A stretch of 23,095 nucleotides of DNA from Perkinsus marinus ATCC 50983. Lineage: Eukaryota; Perkinsozoa; Perkinsida; Perkinsidae. Both the position numbers and the translations under genes were made by a program. The stretch is from assembly GCF_000006405.1 (NCBI RefSeq), contig NW_003208985.1:15129-38223 (forward strand), written 5' to 3'. Every line of letters starts with the position of its first letter. Within the stretch, counting starts at the first letter, position 1. Below are positions 17,780 through 23,095 of the stretch, in pieces. The notes beneath the pieces were generated by a model. That model searched no databases. It saw only the letters and a list, made by a program, of their open reading frames with translations, and was not told where the DNA came from.

Positions 17780-19781
17780 ATGGAACCCGTCCTCCATGGT
17801 GTGCAGGACCTCATGGTGAAGTGCCGATCGCTCTTCCGGTGGCACGGCAGTCTGATCATCGTCGCTGGTGTGGCCTCATTAATCGCCTTGAAGGCTCTTA
17901 AGCGCATGAAGCGTACCAGGGTGGATCTCCATGCACTCTTTGGTGGACCAAACCATGTGAGATCGGCTTTCGTTTCTCCATTCATAAGTCCTTCTGCCTT
18001 CGTTAGCTTCTTCCGGTCCTCGGCTTCATCCCGAAGTCAGTGGATCACCTCTACTACGCCTCGGAGATCTATGCTGATACCTACGGTGGTGTTTACCACA
18101 TGAGGTGAGGAACACACGAATACTGTCGAATATGCGAAAGTTAAGTCTTTTCTCTCCTCAGATTCGTCGGTGGAGACATGATTGTCGTATCTGATCCTGA
18201 GCTTATTCGACAAGTTCTGAATGCACGCCCGAAGACCTACATAAAGCCCTTCAATAAACACAAGATTGTGCCTGTGGATGGTATGTTTACTACAGAAGGT
18301 GAAGTGTGGAGGCGGAATAGACGATTGGGTGCGCCGGCATTCAACGACATCAACTCATCGGCTATGATTCCCGATATGTCCAAAGTTGCCTTGAGGCTGG
18401 TAAAGTTTGGATTGCCATCCCTTAGGTCCCGTTGTGCAAAATCTGCAGCGCAGATACAACAGTTGAAGTCCCTCAGTCAAGACGGTGTCATCGTATGGTG
18501 CCCCACAGGATGGCTTCCCCTCTGCACTTTGGATATCTTATGTGTCACCACTCTCGGGAAGGATTATAATTTCGTGAATCCAGATGGTGGGCACCGATTT
18601 GAGCGCATGCTTTGCGAACCCTACTCAGAAACTAAAAATTCAATGATACCGTCTCAGCGAGACAGTATCGAGATCTTACTCCACGCTCTTCGATAGGTGT
18701 GTCTCTCGGACAACAGTCCGGAGAGCTGCAGCTAGCGATGGAAGAGCTATTGCTGGGCTCGGGTTACGCTGCCCAACGTAGTGCTATAGCATGGACGACA
18801 CGAGATAGGTTCCCATGGAATCTCAATCCGATGATTAGACAGGTAGACACCTCACCCGACGATAAAGTCGTCGCTCGATTATCATTATTAGATGCACTCT
18901 GGGGCGAAGCAACTGAGAAGAATATGTGATGAGATCATCGCCAAACGCCGAGCGGAGCGGGACGCGGGAGAACGAGGGGAAAGACGCGACTTGCTCGACA
19001 AACTTCTGCATCTCGACGAAGCCGACCTGCGAGGGAACCTTATGACGTAAGTCCCCGTTCTTTCATTTTGCACTTGCTTTGCCATATATGGGCTGGATAT
19101 TATCAGGTTCCTCATTGCTGGTAGTGACACCACCGCTACGACTGTCGCCTGGTGTCTCTGCTATCTGGCCCTATACCCTGGAATACAGGACAAGGCCAGG
19201 GCCGAGGTGGATGGCCTTGGGCATGATCCCGATACGATAGAGGATCTGGAGGAGCTAGTCTATATCAAGTGTTGTATACTCGAGGCCCTCAGGGTGAGTC
19301 CCTGGCAAATCGAATGTAAGGGTCGGTTCTCAGTTGGAGCCACCGGCTGTGCTCCTCCTCCATGAGTGTACCCATGACACGGAGCTTAACGGCCACCAGA
19401 TCCCTTCCGGGACAAATGTGATGACCCTCCTTCGCAAGGTTATGATTACGGAGTCTCAGGGCGGCAAAACCTTCAAGTATATATGTCCTCTCCACTTAGT
19501 CCCAGGATGCTATTCATCTCAGTCCCGAGCGTTGGCTTCTCCCCGGCGGCTCCTCGATAGACCAAGCCCGTGTACGTGATCATCTAGCATTCGGTGGAGG
19601 GCCTCGCCAATGCCCTGGACAGAACATGGCCATCAAGGAGGCTGTGGTGATCTTGACTCTCATCCTGAGGCATTTCCATTCCATGACATTGGCCTGTCCC
19701 ACTGCTACTGTTCGTGGCGAAGCGAGATTGTCATACAAACCTCAGAGTCTCGAGCTGAAGATGCGTCAACGACTTAGCTAG
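17780..19781 (+). CDS. cytochrome P450 copy 5, apparently intact, eight exons
   Basis: Exons: 17780-17956, 18007-18104, 18162-18586, 18697-18842, 18892-19046, 19107-19293, 19334-19476 and 19523-19781. Every exon has the same length as in copy 4, giving 529 residues. Motifs sit at the same positions: the anchor at about 24-43, W141RRNR145, AGSDTT (338-343), EALR (393-396), NPERW (444-448) and FGGGPRQCPG with Cys474. Exon 7 reads LEPPAVLLLHECTHDTEL, the usual stretch after the ExxR helix. Intron 3 is only 110 nt, with an unusual donor GTGGGC where copies 1 and 4 have GTGAGC; read-through would stop at the acceptor TAG (18694-18696). Other introns are 40-60 nt. It is probably functional, in the ER membrane, with unknown substrate. 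It is the sister of broken copy 3. Confidence 0.9.
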
Positions 19782-20458
19782 CGGTGCTGCTCTGAGGTTT
19801 CACTGCGCTTTTAGCACTCAGGTTTATTTCCGGACTCAAGACGAAACGTGCGTCGAGTAGCCTTCTGGTATAGGCTGGTATTGATTTCTTCCAATACGAA
19901 GTTCAGTACAATTATAGTACCTGATTCCAGCCCGATATAGTGTTCTAGATGGCATAGATATACGAGCCTTTTAGCGAGTATACTCAGACCCTGATTCTGA
20001 GACTCAGAGTATTGATAGTTGCCTTGCTAATACTCTGTAGTACAGAGCCTGCACTTGCAATGCAAGTGGTAGCCAGCTTTGCAAGTCTTGCATAGCTGGC
20101 TCGTCCCGCTATATTCTATAAGATATTGAGGAGTCTCTCCCCCACCCATCCGTTGTGGTGTTCGCCCCAGGGAAACTGATCAGTCACCGGCTTCTACAAT
20201 ATCTAGTACTGCTAAAGGTGAAGGAGATGACAGGACTTCTCGCTGTGTCCGTGGTCTCCTGAAGGAGGCGATGTTAGAGTCACATATGTCAGAGTCACTT
20301 TACACTGAGAGGGTTCGTCCGTCCCGAAGCCGGTGCTAATCAAGCTGAGCGTGAGAGGTTCGGAGCCAAGACAGCCGGCATCCCTCACTTGAGGGTCTCA
20401 ATGCTACAGCAGTCGTCGTGGCATGTTCACTATCCCATGGTGATTATCATAACTCTGA
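19782..20458. other. 3' flank of P450 copy 5 and hairpin-rich spacer
   Basis: It begins with the 3' flank shared with copy 4. From about 19980 it has clustered inverted repeats: a 20-nt-offset variant around 19983-20008 (ACTCAG recurring at 20002) and the hairpins at 20052-20101. I see no gene. Confidence 0.5.
20052..20101. repeat. two adjacent hairpins, the second nested
   Basis: CACTTGCA, A, TGCAAGTG (20052-20068). Then AGCCAGCT with AGCTGGCT (20071-20101) encloses TGCAAG, T, CTTGCA, giving 14 pairs around one T/T mismatch. The inner word TGCAAG also occurs in the first hairpin, so one may derive from the other. Confidence 0.75.
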
Positions 20459-20893
20459 TCACTTCGTGCCCGAGTTGAGATTATCCTCCGGCTCAGGTAG
20501 GATCGAGGGCTGACCAGCGGCTTGTTCGAGGAAATTGGGGAAAGCCGGACCTATTGAGGGCTGTGGTGCTAACTCGGGTACTGGCAGTACCGTACTGTCG
20601 AACATATGTCTCCCTCGCTTGGGTATATTATCCTGGCAAAGGTCAAGAAGGCAAGACGGAACTTCTGGTGCCGTTGTGAATGCACTGAGAAATGCCATGT
20701 TCGGCTGGAATCTCGACTCGAGATTGTCCCCGACAGTCGGGGTCCGAGTGTCAAACGGGCCGAGGGCCCACGAGCAGTAACGCATGGTGTCGTGGATTCT
20801 CGCCGCGGCGTCATCTTTTGGAAGCCTTTCTTGAACCTTTTGAATCCGAGGTTGACGAGTCGCAACCGTCGTTCGCTCGAGAGGTTGGTTCAT
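20459..20893 (-). CDS. uncharacterised proline-rich ORF, doubtful
   Basis: A 144-codon open frame from ATG 20893, with a proline-rich C-terminal third (PVPELAPQPSIGPAFPNFLE). No domain is recognised. Other frames in this GC-richer stretch are also open, and two tight hairpins (20709-20725 and 20728-20742) lie inside, which argues against a conserved gene because intact P450 exons have none. It may be a single exon or chance. Confidence 0.25.
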   Translation of the reverse strand: MNQPLERTTVATRQPRIQKVQERLPKDDAAARIHDTMRYCSWALGPFDTRTPTVGDNLESRFQPNMAFLSAFTTAPEVPSCLLDLCQDNIPKRGRHMFDSTVLPVPELAPQPSIGPAFPNFLEQAAGQPSILPEPEDNLNSGTK

Positions 20894-20994
20894 ATCTTGG
20901 CAAACTTGTTGGCAACAGGTTGTTGCACATCTGCCTAGCGCTGGATACTTGCGTGTCTGTGTTTCTATCGATCGTCGTCTCCTGAACCACTCAT

Positions 20995-21345
20995 ATGGTT
21001 AGGATCGATCGACTTGATCACGCTCTGTACCTGAAAATGTGCGAGGTCACGTCAGGCATTTACTTCATGCTATTCGAGAATATGGTCATCCTGCTTCTGG
21101 CCAGTGGACCTTATTCCAACGTTATGTTGGGCGAACTTACGGAGGCTGTTGTTCTCACTAATCAAGCGGATACGATCATCGCTGATGGTTCTTGGGCCAA
21201 GAGTCGACTCGCTCTTACCAGTGACATTGCAAGCCATCGTAAGCCATCCACATTTCCAAGTGTGCCAGAACTACACCATTTCAAGACTACATCAGAGAAA
21301 CTCGATGGGGCCCGGAGTTGGGTAACGCCCAGGCCAATTCAATAG
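20995..21345 (+). CDS. uncharacterised ORF, doubtful
   Basis: 116 codons from ATG 20995 with one hydrophobic stretch (YFMLFENMVILLLA, about residues 23-36) and a polar C-terminus. No motif is recognised and no splice partner was found. It contains none of the tight hairpins. It could be a gene fragment or chance. Confidence 0.2.
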   Translation: MVRIDRLDHALYLKMCEVTSGIYFMLFENMVILLLASGPYSNVMLGELTEAVVLTNQADTIIADGSWAKSRLALTSDIASHRKPSTFPSVPELHHFKTTSEKLDGARSWVTPRPIQ

Positions 21346-21680
21346 AGGCACAAACCAGTTTAGTGATGCGCAACGAAATTTCATAACATGAACATTATTA
21401 CTGCATTTTTCTACATCTCCACGGAAATGAACATTACCCACATTGAGTGAGCTACAGATAGCTACAAGTTGAGGGCGTGGCAGAGCAGTGCATCCCTCAA
21501 GCTACGACCGTCGAAATGATAGTAATACTCTCATCTTCGAACTCGAAGTTCGCGATTGTGTTGTCGAAATCGAAGTCCTTGAATCATTGATTTGACGACT
21601 ATCTTATGCGCCGGAAAGAAGCGCGCAGAGAAAGTGCAAAATTTTTTATTTCCGTACCCACTATGTAGTTGCTGAGTATG

Positions 21681-21713
21681 AACTCAGCATCACTATAATA
21701 GTGATGCTGAGTT
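21681..21713. repeat. 16-bp perfect hairpin, 1-nt loop
   Basis: AACTCAGCATCACTAT, A, and its exact reverse complement. GCTGAGT occurs just before it (21671) and again in the right arm, so three alternating-orientation copies of the word lie in a row. Confidence 0.85.
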
Positions 21714-23095
21714 AGTTTTAGTGAGTTGGTATTATTTACTATGATGGACTACCTATCACCAGTATCACAGCCGATGACTCGTTAGGGCCACGCTTGCTCG
21801 CCATTGTGCGTTTGACGTATGCGTGCGAGGCTGGCTCCACTACAATGCAGCAAAGTCATATTCGTTACACCGCGGATAATGTACAACAGAACTTATAGCA
21901 GGGCTTCGGGTAGCAAGGATAGACATCAATGAGAGGGCTGTCAACTGGAAGTAATTAGAAGAGACTAAAATCTTTGCTCGATGAGCAGCAATCTGCGTCA
22001 CGTTGTGCGGAGACCCCGGAGTGTGCGATCAGACGATAGTAGGTCACAAAGGCTTCCGCGTAGGGCGCGTCACCTGCATATGGTGGAAGGGGCTGTCCGA
22101 CTCGGACAGTATTCATTTTTGATTCGTTGGGTCCAAGATTGACACTATCTCATCTGCAGTGTAGGACCCGACCCATACTAGGGACGGCTATGTGTCGATC
22201 CTCCACTCCGAGGGCTTCCCTAATGATCTTGCGTTCTTCACGCGCGCAATATCGCGACGCTGGTTGTGACTCGTGCACGATCGGCCCCGTTCATTGCACC
22301 CATTTCCATGAGGTATTGTTTGCTAAATCTTTACGGCACCGCAATGGGTTATCACCCTACCTTTTTTCTGTATAGACTCTCATTCCCCATCTTCTGATGC
22401 CCAACTCACACAACCTATTTGAGGCTCCATCTTCGAGAGGCGGAGGGGTTGAGTTGCCACCAGTCACCCCAGGGTTCGAGTTAGCTGAAGCTACACATCC
22501 GAGAATAACTATACGCATCCAACCTTCCAACTTTGAAACTTGCACAGGGAAAGGTGTACTTCCAAAACTCAGACAATGTGGCATCTCTCTGTTTGATGAC
22601 TCCTCTCTTTCCAAATTGTTCGTATACTCCTCAATTCCCTGTGAATTCATGGAGATTTCGCCAGCGGCCTTGAATGCTGAACAAAGTTGATAGAGATTAT
22701 TCACTCAATTCGTCACTGCTAGGAAATCTAGATCCAACACTGCGTCAACAAGAGTCTTGACTAGTTCCAGCTCTCGAAGCGTGTTCTCGATACTGTTTCA
22801 GAATTCTTTCCATCGATTGTTGACATCACCATGAGTGAAGTGAGTACCAGCGGTGGCTCCATACGCGAGAACCTCCACTGACAAACTCAATATGTCGTAA
22901 AGGAAACTAAAGAGCGAGCAAATGTAGCGGGACAATTGCAAGCGATGGGAAAATCGGCGGGACTAATTATTATGCTCCGGACATCTTGAAATGATCGTCA
23001 TCGTCAGTGGTGTAGAGCTGCCCATCATCAGTTAGAGCTGTCAATAGTTGATTATCTGACCAACCATCATCATCATCACCACACATCGACCTACA
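21714..23095. other. right-hand spacer without a recognised gene
   Basis: Open frames on both strands at about 22357-22704 overlap each other and have no known features. An 8-bp hairpin (CTGTCCGA, C, TCGGACAG) lies at 22093-22109 and a short CAT repeat lies near 23065. Nothing else could be supported. Confidence 0.4.

Noticed and set aside
22357-22704. Opposing ORFs of about 100 codons on both strands
   Set aside because: Both strands are open over the same interval with no domain on either, and neither could be preferred.

Overview
The window is eukaryotic nuclear DNA, probably from a protist. Its genes are cut into small exons by GT-AG introns of mostly 40-70 nt, and it carries a tandem family of membrane-anchored cytochrome P450 genes, a small secreted cysteine-containing protein, and repeat-rich spacers with one 100-N assembly gap. 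A perkinsid or other alveolate would fit the tiny introns, base composition and secreted-protein style. That is an inference from general character, not from a diagnostic marker.

Layout: 1-999 is spacer with two short hairpin structures. 1000-3290 is P450 copy 1, with all eight exons but a frameshift in exon 3. 3291-5173 is spacer. 5174-5617 is a secreted protein of about 147 aa. 6103-7512 on the minus strand is a hypothetical coiled-coil gene whose short introns I modelled from frame continuity. 7640-8196 is P450 copy 2, a broken 5' fragment. 8385-8600 is a 31-bp minisatellite. 8930-9839 is P450 copy 3, a broken copy lacking its 3' half, and it abuts a fossil LTR-retrotransposon integrase fragment (about 9840-10350). 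The gap is at 10747-10846. 12315-14588 (copy 4) and 17780-19781 (copy 5) are two apparently intact eight-exon P450 genes of 529 codons each. Between them lie a 62-bp tandem repeat (16139-16382) and upstream sequence that copies 4 and 5 share. 19782-23095 has hairpins, weak ORFs and no gene I can name.

Copies 4 and 5 keep every P450 hallmark: an N-terminal anchor, WxxxR, AGSDTT, ExxR, PERW and FGGGPRQCPG with the heme cysteine at residue 474. All exon lengths agree between them. Copies 3 and 5 are close sisters, because even intron 2 is nearly identical. The array therefore shows birth, sequence homogenisation and decay of one gene.

The most unusual signal is not a gene. The window is full of very tight inverted repeats (stems 6-16 bp, loop usually 1 or 3 nt). 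At about 15 sites they form one precise composite: a word W, one base, its reverse complement, one base, then W again, so that W recurs exactly 14 nt later. Paralogous P450 copies and the 62-bp repeat supply the pre-insertion sequence and show that these are insertions of 14 nt (once 12). They sit in spacers, introns and pseudogenes and are absent from the intact P450 exons. I know of no named element or process with this fixed geometry, and it is the main candidate for something undescribed.
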